The translations under genes and the position numbers were made by a program. From Variovorax paradoxus NBRC 15149 (lineage in GTDB: Bacteria > Pseudomonadota > Gammaproteobacteria > Burkholderiales > Burkholderiaceae_C), in NCBI RefSeq assembly GCF_001591365.1, contig NZ_BCUT01000002.1, positions 124,001-188,000 on the forward strand: 64,000 nucleotides of DNA, in the 5' to 3' direction. This document shows positions 16,924 to 25,555 of this stretch, piece after piece. Position 1 is the stretch's first letter; every line of letters starts with the position of its first letter. Under the pieces are notes generated by a model that saw only the letters and a list, made by a program, of their open reading frames with translations, was not told the origin of the DNA and made no database searches.

Positions 16924-17505
16924 TCAGCCCCGCGCGGCCAGCGCCTGGCCGATGGCGGGATCGTACGTGCCGTCGATCAGGACGAAGAGCATCCGGCACG
17001 GCTTACCGGAGCGGTTGGCCCACGCATGGTTGGTGCCGCGCTGCACGACGACGCTGCCGGCGCGCAGTTGCACCTCGCCCTGGTCCAGCACCAGCGTGAT
17101 CTCGCCCTCCATCACGACACCGTAGTCGACGCTCTCCGTGCGGTGCATCAGCGGGTGCGGCGCGCCCCGGTCCGCGGTGGAAGCTGCCATGTCCCCGATC
17201 TCGCTGAAACCCGCGCGCAACTGCTCGGCGCTCCGGTTGAACAATTCGTCGCTGTCCGGCGGAATGTCCACGAACCGGAAGCGCGTGCCATGCGACGGCG
17301 GTGGCAGCGTCAGCGGCCCGGTGGTCGGGTCCGGGCCGTTGTCGACGCACACCGGCGCGCCCGTGGTCGCCCACACCTCGTGGAAGACGGTGCCCGGGAT
17401 GGCCTTGAGCTCCGCCACGACCGGCAGCGGTCCATTGCTGGTGATCACGGCATTGCCTTGCGCGTCGTGGCCGGTGACCACGCGATGGATGGCTGGAAAG
17501 TTCAT
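16924..17505 (-). CDS. Cupin-domain protein
   Basis: This 193-residue single-domain cupin has the motif pair HPLMHRTESVDYGVVMEGEI and GSVVVQRGTNHAWANRS, which give the His/Glu metal site in the C-terminal half. The N-terminal half is a beta-rich segment without metal ligands. ATG 17505 follows TAGGAGGAAC, a strong ribosome site. Proteins of this shape are often annotated as cupins of unknown role in aromatic or hydroxy-acid clusters. Position in the operon suggests an isomerase, lyase or dioxygenase step, but the reaction is not known. Confidence 0.82.
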   Translation of the reverse strand: MNFPAIHRVVTGHDAQGNAVITSNGPLPVVAELKAIPGTVFHEVWATTGAPVCVDNGPDPTTGPLTLPPPSHGTRFRFVDIPPDSDELFNRSAEQLRAGFSEIGDMAASTADRGAPHPLMHRTESVDYGVVMEGEITLVLDQGEVQLRAGSVVVQRGTNHAWANRSGKPCRMLFVLIDGTYDPAIGQALAARG

Positions 17506-17515
17506 GATGTTCCTC

Positions 17516-18484
17516 CTATTCGAATTGGAGCTTGGACTCTTTGGCGATGCCGCGATAGAGCACGAGGTCGTCGCGTATCGCATCGGCAAGGCGGGCGGAG
17601 GTTCCGCCCTCGGGCCGCAGCCCGAGTTCCGCGAACCGTTTTTGCACCGCAGGGTCGGCCAAAGCCGCGCCCGCTGCCTTGTTCAGCTTCTCGAGCAAGG
17701 GCTGCGGCGTCGTTGCCGGGGCCAGCACGCCGACCCAGGATTCGAGTACGAAGGCCTTCACGCCAGCCTCTGCGGCCGTCTGTGTGCCGGGGAAGCGCGG
17801 ATCTCGCTGCCTGCTGGTGACCGCCAGCAGCTTGACGTGCCCCGCATCGACCAGCGGCTTCGCCGAGGCATCGAACGCTACGTCCAGTTGGCCGCCCGCG
17901 ACGTCGTTCAGTGCGCCTGCCGTGGAGCGATAGGGGATGTGCACGAGGAAAGTTCCGGTCAGCGACTTGAAGTACTCGCCGGCAAAATGCGCGCCGCTGC
18001 CCATGCCGGCGCTGCCGTAACTGAGCTTTCCGGGATTCTTTTTCGCATACGCGATGAATTCGGACAGCGTGCTCGCGGGGATGTCCTTCTTCGCGACGAT
18101 CTGCAGGCCGTAGGTGGCTGTCATGCTGACCGGCGCCAGCGCCTTCGCGGGATCGAAGGAAATCTTCGGATCGATCACCGGGAGGATGCTGTAGCTCGAG
18201 TTCGTGAACAGCAGCGTGTTGCCGTCCGCGGGCGCCTTCATGACGGCTTCGACGCCCAGCCGGCTGCCGGCGCCCGGCCTGTTGTCGATGATGATGACCT
18301 GGCCGAGCTGCCGGCCCATGTGCTCCGCCATGATGCGGGCCACCTGGTCCGTGACACCGCCCGGCGGAAAGGGCACGACCATCTTGGTCACGTTCGGCTG
18401 TGCGTGGGCCGCCCCGGTCGTGGCTACGATGGCGATCGCGGCCAAAAGCAAGGAAAGCCACGCGGGGCGACGCTGTTGCTTCAT
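17516..18484 (-). CDS. Bug-family periplasmic solute receptor
   Basis: The 322-residue receptor has a signal peptide (MKQQRRPAWLSLLLAAIAIV, cleavage near AAHAQ) and the Bug motifs KMVVPFPPGGVTDQVAR, NRPGAGSRLG, DGNTLLF and HIPYRSTAGAL. It is ten bases upstream of the cupin gene in transcription order and 28 bases after the aldehyde dehydrogenase gene. It should deliver or report the carboxylate degraded by this cluster; no membrane partners are encoded here. Confidence 0.92.
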   Translation of the reverse strand: MKQQRRPAWLSLLLAAIAIVATTGAAHAQPNVTKMVVPFPPGGVTDQVARIMAEHMGRQLGQVIIIDNRPGAGSRLGVEAVMKAPADGNTLLFTNSSYSILPVIDPKISFDPAKALAPVSMTATYGLQIVAKKDIPASTLSEFIAYAKKNPGKLSYGSAGMGSGAHFAGEYFKSLTGTFLVHIPYRSTAGALNDVAGGQLDVAFDASAKPLVDAGHVKLLAVTSRQRDPRFPGTQTAAEAGVKAFVLESWVGVLAPATTPQPLLEKLNKAAGAALADPAVQKRFAELGLRPEGGTSARLADAIRDDLVLYRGIAKESKLQFE

Positions 18485-18512
18485 TTCTGTCTCCTGGTTT
18501 TTATGGAAGGCG

Positions 18513-19988
18513 TCAACCGAAGGCGGGCGCCAGCCCGTCCCAGCAAAGGTACTTGATCTCGAGGAATTCCTCGATGCCAAGGTGCGAGCCTTCGCGGCCG
18601 AGGCCGCTCTGCTTCACGCCGCCGAAGGGGGCCACCTCGTTGGAGATCAGGCCGCAGTTGATGCCGATCATTCCCGATTCGATGGCAGAAGAGGCGCGCC
18701 AGATGCGGGCCGCGTCGCGGCTGTACAAATAGGCGGCCAGGCCGAATTCGGTGGCATTCGCGAGGTCGAAAGCCTCTTCGTCATTCTCGAAGCGGAACAG
18801 CGGTGCAACGGGCCCGAAGGTTTCCTCGCGAGCCACGGCCATCCCTGACCTCGCTCCCACGATGATCGTCGGCTCATGGAAGCGGCCGCCCAGCGCGTGG
18901 CGCTTGCCGCCGTGCAGGACGGTGGCGCCATTGGCAATCGCGTCGGCGATGTGCTCCTCGACCTTGGCCACGGCCGCGTCGTCGATCAGCGGTCCCAGCT
19001 GCACGCCCGCTTCCAGGCCGTTTCCCACACGGAGCTTGGCCACGCGCTCCGCGAGCTTGGCAGCGAAGGCGTCGTACACGCCCGCCTGGACCAGCACCCG
19101 GTTAGCGCTGATGCAGGCCTGGCCGGTGTTGCGGAATTTTGCGGCCACGACGCCGTCGGCAGCCGCATCGAGATCCGCGTCGTCGAAGACGATGAACGGC
19201 GCATTGCCGCCGAGCTCCATGGAGCACTTCTTGACCGTTGCCGCGGCCTGCGCGAGCAGCAGGCGGCCGACTTCCGTCGAGCCTGTGAAGGTGATCTTGC
19301 GCACGAGCGGATGGCTGGTGAGCGTGTGACCGATGGCACGCGTGTCATTGCCCGTGACCACATTGAACACGCCCGGCGGCACGCCGGCGCGCTGCGCCAG
19401 GTCGGCGAGCGCCAGCGCCGTGAGCGGCGTCTGGCTGGCGGGCTTCACGACCATGCTGCAGCCCGCGGCCAGCGCCGGGCCGGCCTTGCGCGTGATCATC
19501 GCCGCAGGGAAATTCCAGGGCGTGATGGCCGCGCAGACCCCGATGGGTTCCTTCAGCACCACGATGCGCTGGGCGTCCTTCGGTGCCGGGATCACATCTC
19601 CGCGCACCCGCTTGGCTTCCTCGGAGAACCACTGCAGGAAGGAGGCCGCGTAGTCGATCTCCACCTTCGCCTCGGCGAGCGGCTTGCCCTCTTCCAGGGT
19701 AATCAGTGTTGCAAGATCGTCGCGGTGCCGGATCATCAGCTCGTACCAGCGGCGCAGCACTTCCGAACGGTGCCTGGCCGTGGTCTTGCGCCAGGACAGG
19801 AAAGCCGCGTGGGCAACTTCGATTGCGTTGGCGGTCTCCGCCTCCCTGAAGCGGGGAAGCTCGGCCAGGACTGCGTTGTCCGCCGGATTGCGCAGCGTGT
19901 AGGTGCCGTGCGGTGTGGCGCCGATCCACTCGCCGCCCACATGGGCGGCGCTGCGGAAGAGTTCCGGGTCCTCGAGAAGGTGTCGCAT
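18513..19988 (-). CDS. Aldehyde dehydrogenase, succinate/ketoglutarate semialdehyde type
   Basis: The 491-residue enzyme starts MRHLLEDPELF. It has the GabD-type signatures PWNFPAAMITRK, FTGSTEVGRLLL, MELGGNAPFIVFDD and catalytic Cys in NTGQACISANR, and ends with FGGVKQSGLGREG. The last motif and the length fit NAD(P)-dependent succinate-semialdehyde or 2-ketoglutarate-semialdehyde dehydrogenase. Pairing with a DHDPS-family enzyme next door favours the ketoglutarate-semialdehyde reaction, as in pentose-acid and hydroxyproline routes. That choice is inference. Confidence 0.85.
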   Translation of the reverse strand: MRHLLEDPELFRSAAHVGGEWIGATPHGTYTLRNPADNAVLAELPRFREAETANAIEVAHAAFLSWRKTTARHRSEVLRRWYELMIRHRDDLATLITLEEGKPLAEAKVEIDYAASFLQWFSEEAKRVRGDVIPAPKDAQRIVVLKEPIGVCAAITPWNFPAAMITRKAGPALAAGCSMVVKPASQTPLTALALADLAQRAGVPPGVFNVVTGNDTRAIGHTLTSHPLVRKITFTGSTEVGRLLLAQAAATVKKCSMELGGNAPFIVFDDADLDAAADGVVAAKFRNTGQACISANRVLVQAGVYDAFAAKLAERVAKLRVGNGLEAGVQLGPLIDDAAVAKVEEHIADAIANGATVLHGGKRHALGGRFHEPTIIVGARSGMAVAREETFGPVAPLFRFENDEEAFDLANATEFGLAAYLYSRDAARIWRASSAIESGMIGINCGLISNEVAPFGGVKQSGLGREGSHLGIEEFLEIKYLCWDGLAPAFG

Positions 19989-19999
19989 GCTGCCTTCTT

Positions 20000-21019
20000 T
20001 CAGCACGGGTTGCGGCCGACCATGTAGGCGCTGTCCGGGTCCTTGGTGACCGGCAGGCCGGATGCCACCAACCCCTGGCGCAGCATCTTCATGAGGCGGT
20101 CCGGCACACGCATCGCCGGCGCACGCAGAGGGCCACCGTTGAAGCCTGCCAGCCAGTCCTGGTACTTCCACATCGTCCGGTTCAACACGCCGGTGCCGCC
20201 GGCGTAGCTCTGTGCGGCGGCGCCGTTGGCGCTGCGCGCAGGGTTGACCTTCCAGTACAGTTCCATCGCGGCCTCCCACTCGCCGCTTCTCGCCAGATCG
20301 AAGGCGCGCGGGTAGTAGGTGCTCATCCATTGCGTGTTGCTGGTGCCGGAGAACTGCAGCTTCATCACGCTCATGAGCGGGATGGCATCGCCTTCAATGG
20401 GGCAGCTGATCACCACGTCTTCCCGGAAATGGTGGTACATCTCGCACAGGCCCGCGGGCAGCGGGAATCCCTGCTCCGACTTGATCGCCACGATGTTGGG
20501 ACAGTCCTTCAGCAGGCGGCGCACCAGTTCGACCGACATGCCCGCCGGATGGACGCGCTCGAAGCCCCACAGCGGGATCGGGAACAGCATCACGGCCAGC
20601 TGCGTCGCATCGCAGAACTGCTTGGTGTAGTCGTAGATCTCCTGCTCGGTCGTGGGCCAGAACTGCGGGGGATAGGACAGCAGCACGATGTCCGCGCCGG
20701 CCTTCTCCGCGAGTTTCACGGCCTGGATGTTTTCCGCGAGGGTGCCGAAAGCCGCATGGAAAAAGAGACCCATGTCGCTGCCTGCCGTGTCGCGCGCCCA
20801 TGCCGTGAACTGCGCATTCTCTTCGGGCGTGATTGCCACTTCGGCGCAAAGAAGCGTGTAGCTGTAGCCCAATTCCTTGGCGAGCGCGATGTCGTGGCGG
20901 ATGCCCTTTTCGTTCAGCTTGCTCAGGTCCGCGGAGTAGCTGGGAATGGTGACGGCGGAGCAGCCGACGAGGTGTTCGCGCGCCCAGGCGCGAGCGTCCT
21001 TGCGTTGATAGGTAGGCAT
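20000..21019 (-). CDS. Dihydrodipicolinate synthase-family lyase/dehydratase
   Basis: The 339-residue TIM-barrel protein has the Schiff-base Lys in NIVAIKSEQG, preceded by ADIVLLSYPPQFWP and LFPIPLWGF. It is longer than DapA (about 290 residues) and lacks the usual GTTGE start, so lysine synthesis is unlikely. Relatives include keto-deoxy sugar-acid dehydratases, hydroxypyrroline-carboxylate deaminases and aldolases. It lies 11 bases upstream of the aldehyde dehydrogenase, its likely downstream partner. The sequence does not settle between deaminase, dehydratase and aldolase. Confidence 0.85.
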   Translation of the reverse strand: MPTYQRKDARAWAREHLVGCSAVTIPSYSADLSKLNEKGIRHDIALAKELGYSYTLLCAEVAITPEENAQFTAWARDTAGSDMGLFFHAAFGTLAENIQAVKLAEKAGADIVLLSYPPQFWPTTEQEIYDYTKQFCDATQLAVMLFPIPLWGFERVHPAGMSVELVRRLLKDCPNIVAIKSEQGFPLPAGLCEMYHHFREDVVISCPIEGDAIPLMSVMKLQFSGTSNTQWMSTYYPRAFDLARSGEWEAAMELYWKVNPARSANGAAAQSYAGGTGVLNRTMWKYQDWLAGFNGGPLRAPAMRVPDRLMKMLRQGLVASGLPVTKDPDSAYMVGRNPC

Positions 21020-21045
21020 GGTATTCCTTGGGTTGATTGGTTGGC

Positions 21046-22062
21046 TTACTTGGCGACCGGCACGATGCTGTGGGCCATCTCGGTACCGATCCCCAGGGCC
21101 CGGGCGCGGGCCAGCAGCATCTCGGCGGTGATGACGTCCTGCAGCGCGGAGCCGACGGACTTGTAGAGAACGATGTCTTCTGGCTTGCGTGCGATCCCGT
21201 CTCCAACGAAGTCGGCGAGCGACACCAGCTTGCCGGCGAAGTCGACACCGGCTCGGGTCGCCGCCAGCATGTCACCCGTGTCATGGGCGACCTCTTCGGG
21301 CATGTCGGCAACGATCAGGGACGCACGGACGATGGTTTCTTCATCGACCTCGCGCTGTTCGGGCAGCGTGGAGCCGATCGACACCACGGTCATGCCGGGG
21401 GTCAGCCATTCACCGCGGATCACAGGCGACTCGTCGCGGCTGCGCGCGGCGCAGAGCACGACATCCGTGCCCTCGATCGCTCCGGACGCCGATGCAGCGG
21501 CCTCGATGTCGAGGCCGTGCTCTTCGCAGACCGTCGACGCAAACTTCTCCCGGTTCGCCGGCGTCGGGCTGAAGATGCGAACGCGCGCAATGTCCCGTAC
21601 GGCGGCCAGGGCCGCGAGGAGCCCCTTCGCCTCGAAGCCGGAGCCGATCACGGCCACGCTCAACGGTTTGCGCGGCGCTGCAGCGTCTACCGCGACCGCT
21701 GCGGTGGCTGCGGTGCGGATGCCCGTGATGCGGTTGCCGTCGATCAGCGCGGCCAGGCCCATCGTCTCCTGTTCGAAAAGTGAGACGAGGTAGCTGGCAC
21801 GGCGCGCTTTCATGCTGGCGGAGATCAGCTTGCAGCCCATGTGCCTGCCGCTCGGGGACACGGCCGTGAGCCCGCGCAGCCAGGTGCCGTCACCGCGGGC
21901 CATGGAACGCGGCGGCACCATGGCGGCGGCGATCGGGCTGGCGTAGGCGCTGCGCAGGGCGTCGAAGGCGGCCTGCCAGTCCGTCAGCCGGGCCACGTCC
22001 GCGTCTGTGAGAAAAAGGGTCGGCGGCAACGCTATGGCGGCCGCGGAATTGAGGGTGCCCAA
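21046..22062 (-). CDS. Ornithine cyclodeaminase/mu-crystallin family reductase
   Basis: The 338-residue protein has the family Lys/Arg motifs (GTWLRGLTAV, MGCKLISASMK, ITGIRTAATAAVA) and a Rossmann motif VAVIGSGFEAKGLL. Members reduce cyclic or N-alkyl imino acids with NAD(P)H, or deaminate ornithine. The start is taken as TTG at 22062, because AGGAGA lies about eight bases upstream; an upstream TTG at 22131 lacks such a site. A short homologous fragment occurs at 52459-52545. With the DHDPS-like and semialdehyde genes it suggests an imino-acid or hydroxyproline-like route. Confidence 0.83.
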   Translation of the reverse strand: MGTLNSAAAIALPPTLFLTDADVARLTDWQAAFDALRSAYASPIAAAMVPPRSMARGDGTWLRGLTAVSPSGRHMGCKLISASMKARRASYLVSLFEQETMGLAALIDGNRITGIRTAATAAVAVDAAAPRKPLSVAVIGSGFEAKGLLAALAAVRDIARVRIFSPTPANREKFASTVCEEHGLDIEAAASASGAIEGTDVVLCAARSRDESPVIRGEWLTPGMTVVSIGSTLPEQREVDEETIVRASLIVADMPEEVAHDTGDMLAATRAGVDFAGKLVSLADFVGDGIARKPEDIVLYKSVGSALQDVITAEMLLARARALGIGTEMAHSIVPVAK

Positions 22063-22159
22063 GGCGATGTCTCCTGTAATGGGCACGATCGTAGGCAGCG
22101 TCCCTCCCCCTGGCGACCCATCGGAGGCCAAAGCAGCTTTCCCGATTCGGGATAGCTCG

Positions 22160-23074
22160 CTAGCTCTGCCTTGCCGACTTGAGCATGGCTGGCGCCATGG
22201 ACTTCAGCAGGCGCATGACTTCCCAGGTTGCCTTGGTGTGGGCACGGTGTTGGGTGACACCGAGCACGACCGCGCGCGACAGCGCTGGACGGACGATGCG
22301 GACGGCCGCGAGCCGGCGCGCCTCGTTGGCCGTCAGCGTGCCGGCCGTGATCGCGTATCCGCCGCCACTGGCCGTGATCTCATGCTGCAGCCGGATCGAA
22401 TCGGCCTCCAGCACCTGCGTGAGCGTCAGCCCCTTCTGCCGCGCGAGCATCGCGAGGCGTGCGCGCAGCGGGTGCGGCTCGCTCGGCAGCACCAGCGGCA
22501 AGCCCGCGACATCGTCGAAGTCGATCGTTCTTCGAGCGGCCAACGCATCCTTGGCCGGCACCACCAGATACAGCGGCAGACGCGTGAGCACGGTTTCCTC
22601 CGGCGCGGCGGTGTCTTCTTCCCGCAGCAGCAAGGCAAGGTCGAGGCGGCCCTGGGTCAGCCATTCCTCGAGTTGAGCGCTCGATCCTTCGGTGAGATGC
22701 AATCGGACCTGAGGCCAGGACTTGCGGACGGCCGAGAACAAGGGGCCGGCCAGCACCGCCACCGTAGACGGCAGCAGGCCGAAGCGCACGTCGCCCACCG
22801 GCGTTCCGCTGTTCGTACGCATGTCATCGGCCAGCTGCTCCGCATCGCGGATCAACGCCATCACCCGCGGGTAGACCTGTTGCCCGAATTCAGTCAGAAC
22901 GACGCCGCGGCCCGTCCGGCGGAACAGGCGCGTCCCGGACTCCTGCTCCAAGCGCGTGATGTGCCGGCTTACCACCGACTGCTGCATGTCGAGCGCAAGC
23001 GCCGCGCCGGAGACGCTGCCGGCATCCGCAACTTTCACGAACAGTTGCCATTTGGGGTCCAGGATGTTCTGCAC
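22160..23074 (-). CDS. LysR-family transcriptional regulator
   Basis: The 304-residue LysR protein has its helix-turn-helix at ~17-45 (DAGSVSGAALALDMQQSVVS) and the FRRTGRGVVLTEFG segment, followed by a substrate-binding domain (GDVRFGLLPSTV onward). It lies upstream of, and in the same direction as, the ornithine cyclodeaminase homologue, about 97 bases away. It may control the 22062-14980 run. Same-strand placement is unusual for LysR, which more often diverges from its target. Confidence 0.9.
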   Translation of the reverse strand: MQNILDPKWQLFVKVADAGSVSGAALALDMQQSVVSRHITRLEQESGTRLFRRTGRGVVLTEFGQQVYPRVMALIRDAEQLADDMRTNSGTPVGDVRFGLLPSTVAVLAGPLFSAVRKSWPQVRLHLTEGSSAQLEEWLTQGRLDLALLLREEDTAAPEETVLTRLPLYLVVPAKDALAARRTIDFDDVAGLPLVLPSEPHPLRARLAMLARQKGLTLTQVLEADSIRLQHEITASGGGYAITAGTLTANEARRLAAVRIVRPALSRAVVLGVTQHRAHTKATWEVMRLLKSMAPAMLKSARQS

Positions 23075-23131
23075 TCAGGCATTGTGCATGGGGCAACCAC
23101 GATCTTTCACCGCTGGGCTTTGGGAATCTGC

Positions 23132-24313
23132 CTATGCAGCAGCCAACGCCTCGGACAACGCTTGTGCCAGATCTTCTCGCAGATCCTCAACGCTCTCCAA
23201 GCCGATCGAGAACCGCAGCAGATGCCCGCCATAGCTCTGCTTGCCGCCGCGGATGCTTTGCATGTCGTAGGGCATGACCAGACTCATGGGACCGCCCCAG
23301 GAGAGACCGATTCCGAACAATTGAAGACGGTCGCAGAAGGCATCGACCTGCGCGTGGGTGCGGGATTCGTCGATGAGCACCGAGAAGAGTCCGGCGGCGG
23401 CGCTGCAGTGCGTTGCCCAGTGCTCGTGCCCAGGACAGGATTCCAGAGCGGGGTGCAGGACCCTGCTGATGCCGTCCTGTCCGGCCAGCCAAGAGGCGAG
23501 CGCTCGGGCCGTGGCGTCGTGCAGGTCGTAGCGGGCCTTGATGGATGCCAAGCCCCGCAGCACCAGTTCCGCATCATTCGCGCCCACGCCCATGCCGAGG
23601 TCCAGGTAGGCGACGCGGAACTTGTCATGCAGCTTGTCGTCGTTGGTGATGATCGAGCCCATCAGGACATCGGCACCGCCTGAAGGGTACTTTGTCAGCG
23701 CGTGAACGCTGATGTCCACGCTCATCTCGAACGGCGCGAATGCAATGCCCGCCCCCCAGGTGTTGTCGAGCGCCACGATCGCGCCCGCGCTCTTGGCCGT
23801 TGCCACCAGTGTGCGAAGGTCCGGAAATTCCATCGTGATCGATCCCGGCGCTTCGACCCAGACCAGCTTGGTACGCCCGCTGAGCTTGGCCTGCAGATCG
23901 GCGACGTCCATGGGGTCGTAGCACTGATAGGTGATGCCCAGTTGCGAGAGCGTCGTGCGTGCGTGGCGCAGCGAGGGCCCATAGACGTTGGTGGGCAGAA
24001 GCACCTCGTCACCGCTCGACAGCAATCCGATGTTGACCGTGGCGATGGCCGCCTGCCCGCTCGGGCAGAGCAGGCAGTGCCGACCGCCTTCGAGCGTACA
24101 CAGGCGCTGTTCGAGCGTGTACGTCGTCGGCGTGCCGTAGAGGCCGTAGCTGTACCCGTCGCGGTGGCCGAACGCCTTGGCACGTTCGCGCACCGTTGCC
24201 GCGTTGGGGAACAACACCGTCGACCCCTTGAACACCCCCGGGGGAACCGCCTCGTAGCCGGCCGGCGGAACGTAGGCGTGGTGAATCAGTTGGGTGCTGA
24301 TGTCTTGAGACAT
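23132..24313 (-). CDS. Cys/Met metabolism PLP enzyme (cystathionine beta-lyase-like)
   Basis: The 393-residue fold-type I PLP enzyme has YSYGLYGTPTTYTLEQRL, LCPSGQAAIATVNI, ALDNTWGAGIAF with the PLP Asp, and the Schiff-base Lys in HALTKYPSGGADV. It ends with LLRFSIGLESVEDL. These are closest to MetC/cystathionine beta-lyase, although the role may be degradative rather than in methionine synthesis. It sits between two LysR genes on the same strand, separate from sulfur-assimilation genes. Confidence 0.87.
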   Translation of the reverse strand: MSQDISTQLIHHAYVPPAGYEAVPPGVFKGSTVLFPNAATVRERAKAFGHRDGYSYGLYGTPTTYTLEQRLCTLEGGRHCLLCPSGQAAIATVNIGLLSSGDEVLLPTNVYGPSLRHARTTLSQLGITYQCYDPMDVADLQAKLSGRTKLVWVEAPGSITMEFPDLRTLVATAKSAGAIVALDNTWGAGIAFAPFEMSVDISVHALTKYPSGGADVLMGSIITNDDKLHDKFRVAYLDLGMGVGANDAELVLRGLASIKARYDLHDATARALASWLAGQDGISRVLHPALESCPGHEHWATHCSAAAGLFSVLIDESRTHAQVDAFCDRLQLFGIGLSWGGPMSLVMPYDMQSIRGGKQSYGGHLLRFSIGLESVEDLREDLAQALSEALAAA

Positions 24314-24446
24314 GGCAAGAGCTCTTCTGCAGGATCAGGAGCTTCAATGTATCGGAACATGAGGTGCCGCCTGTGCCGCCCCCCTGGGCAAATCCGCACA
24401 TCGGGTTGCGCCGATGCGGCAAGGCGTCCTCACGTATGCATGCCGG

Positions 24447-25388
24447 CTAGCCGCGCGGCTGCGCATCCGCGGGGCCGTTGAGCCATTCCTGCTTCGACTC
24501 GAAGAGCCGATGAAGGTATTCGGTGACAGCGCGGATGCGGGCCGAGTATTGGAGGTCATGGTGCACGCTCACCCAGAGCGTTCGCGCCACCCTCGCCGTG
24601 TCGGCAAGCACCGGCACCAGGGTGTCCTCCTTCACCACGGAGAACTTGGGAAGCAGCACCAGGCCGAGCCCGGATGCTGCGGCGGCCATCTGCGCCAGCA
24701 TGCTGTTGGACTGAAAGCTCATCGAGGGCCTTGCGACCAGCTCATCGAGCCAGCGGACCGCGTCGAGCTGGATCAGGTCGTCCAGGTATCCCACGAACTG
24801 GTGCTTGGGCAGATCAGCCAGACTCGCGGGCACGCCGTGGTTCTCAAGGTAACTCGGCGCGCCATACAGATACAGCGCGAACGAGCCCGCCGTCTCGCAC
24901 GCCAGGCCCTGCCCGATCGGTTTGAAAAAGCTGACGAAAACGTCGGCTTCCCTGCGGCTCACGTTGACGATGGAAGAAGAAGTCACCAGCTCCACCCGCA
25001 GCTTGGGATGCTTGCGCAGCAGCGGCTCGAGATGGCGCGCCACGAAGGTGGTGCCGATCCCTTCCATCATGGCAATACGCACGCTGCCCGACGGCTCCCG
25101 GTCGGTTCCGCCGAGCTCCTCCTGCAGCGACAACACGGCCCGCTCCATGTTCTCGGCCTGCAGCGCGAGAACATGCGCCAGTTCGGTGGGTTTGAGTCCG
25201 GTGCGGTGACGTTCGAAAAGCGGGCCGCCCAGGCACAGCTCCAACTGCGAGAGCCTGCGGCTGACCGTCGAATGATCGATGTGAAGCTGCCTGGCCGCCT
25301 GGGAAAGACTTCCGGTGCGGTTGATATGCAGGAACAGGCGCACATCGTCCCAATCGAGGTTGGCGAGGGGTACCTTCTTGGTCGTCAT
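24447..25388 (-). CDS. LysR-family transcriptional regulator
   Basis: This is a 313-residue regulator. The ATG at 25388 (MTTKKVPLANLDWDDVRLFL) is chosen over an upstream start at 25622 because the family begins a few residues before WDDVRLFL. The helix-turn-helix reads GSLSQAARQLHIDHSTVSRR. A C-terminal fragment of a close relative is found at 61045-61275, so this subfamily existed in at least two copies locally. It precedes the PLP enzyme gene by 133 bases and may regulate it. Confidence 0.9.
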   Translation of the reverse strand: MTTKKVPLANLDWDDVRLFLHINRTGSLSQAARQLHIDHSTVSRRLSQLELCLGGPLFERHRTGLKPTELAHVLALQAENMERAVLSLQEELGGTDREPSGSVRIAMMEGIGTTFVARHLEPLLRKHPKLRVELVTSSSIVNVSRREADVFVSFFKPIGQGLACETAGSFALYLYGAPSYLENHGVPASLADLPKHQFVGYLDDLIQLDAVRWLDELVARPSMSFQSNSMLAQMAAAASGLGLVLLPKFSVVKEDTLVPVLADTARVARTLWVSVHHDLQYSARIRAVTEYLHRLFESKQEWLNGPADAQPRG

Positions 25389-25555
25389 GCGGCCTTCTCG
25401 TGCGTTGTCGTATGCAGTCCTGCTCCATCGGCCCGGCCGGCCGACGGTTTTTGGATAGCATTTCACATCGAGATGCGCAATACAAGGGAAAGCACAGCCG
25501 AACATGGCCGCTTCCCAGTCCGGGCAGAGTGGCGTGAAAGATCGCCAAGGTGAAC

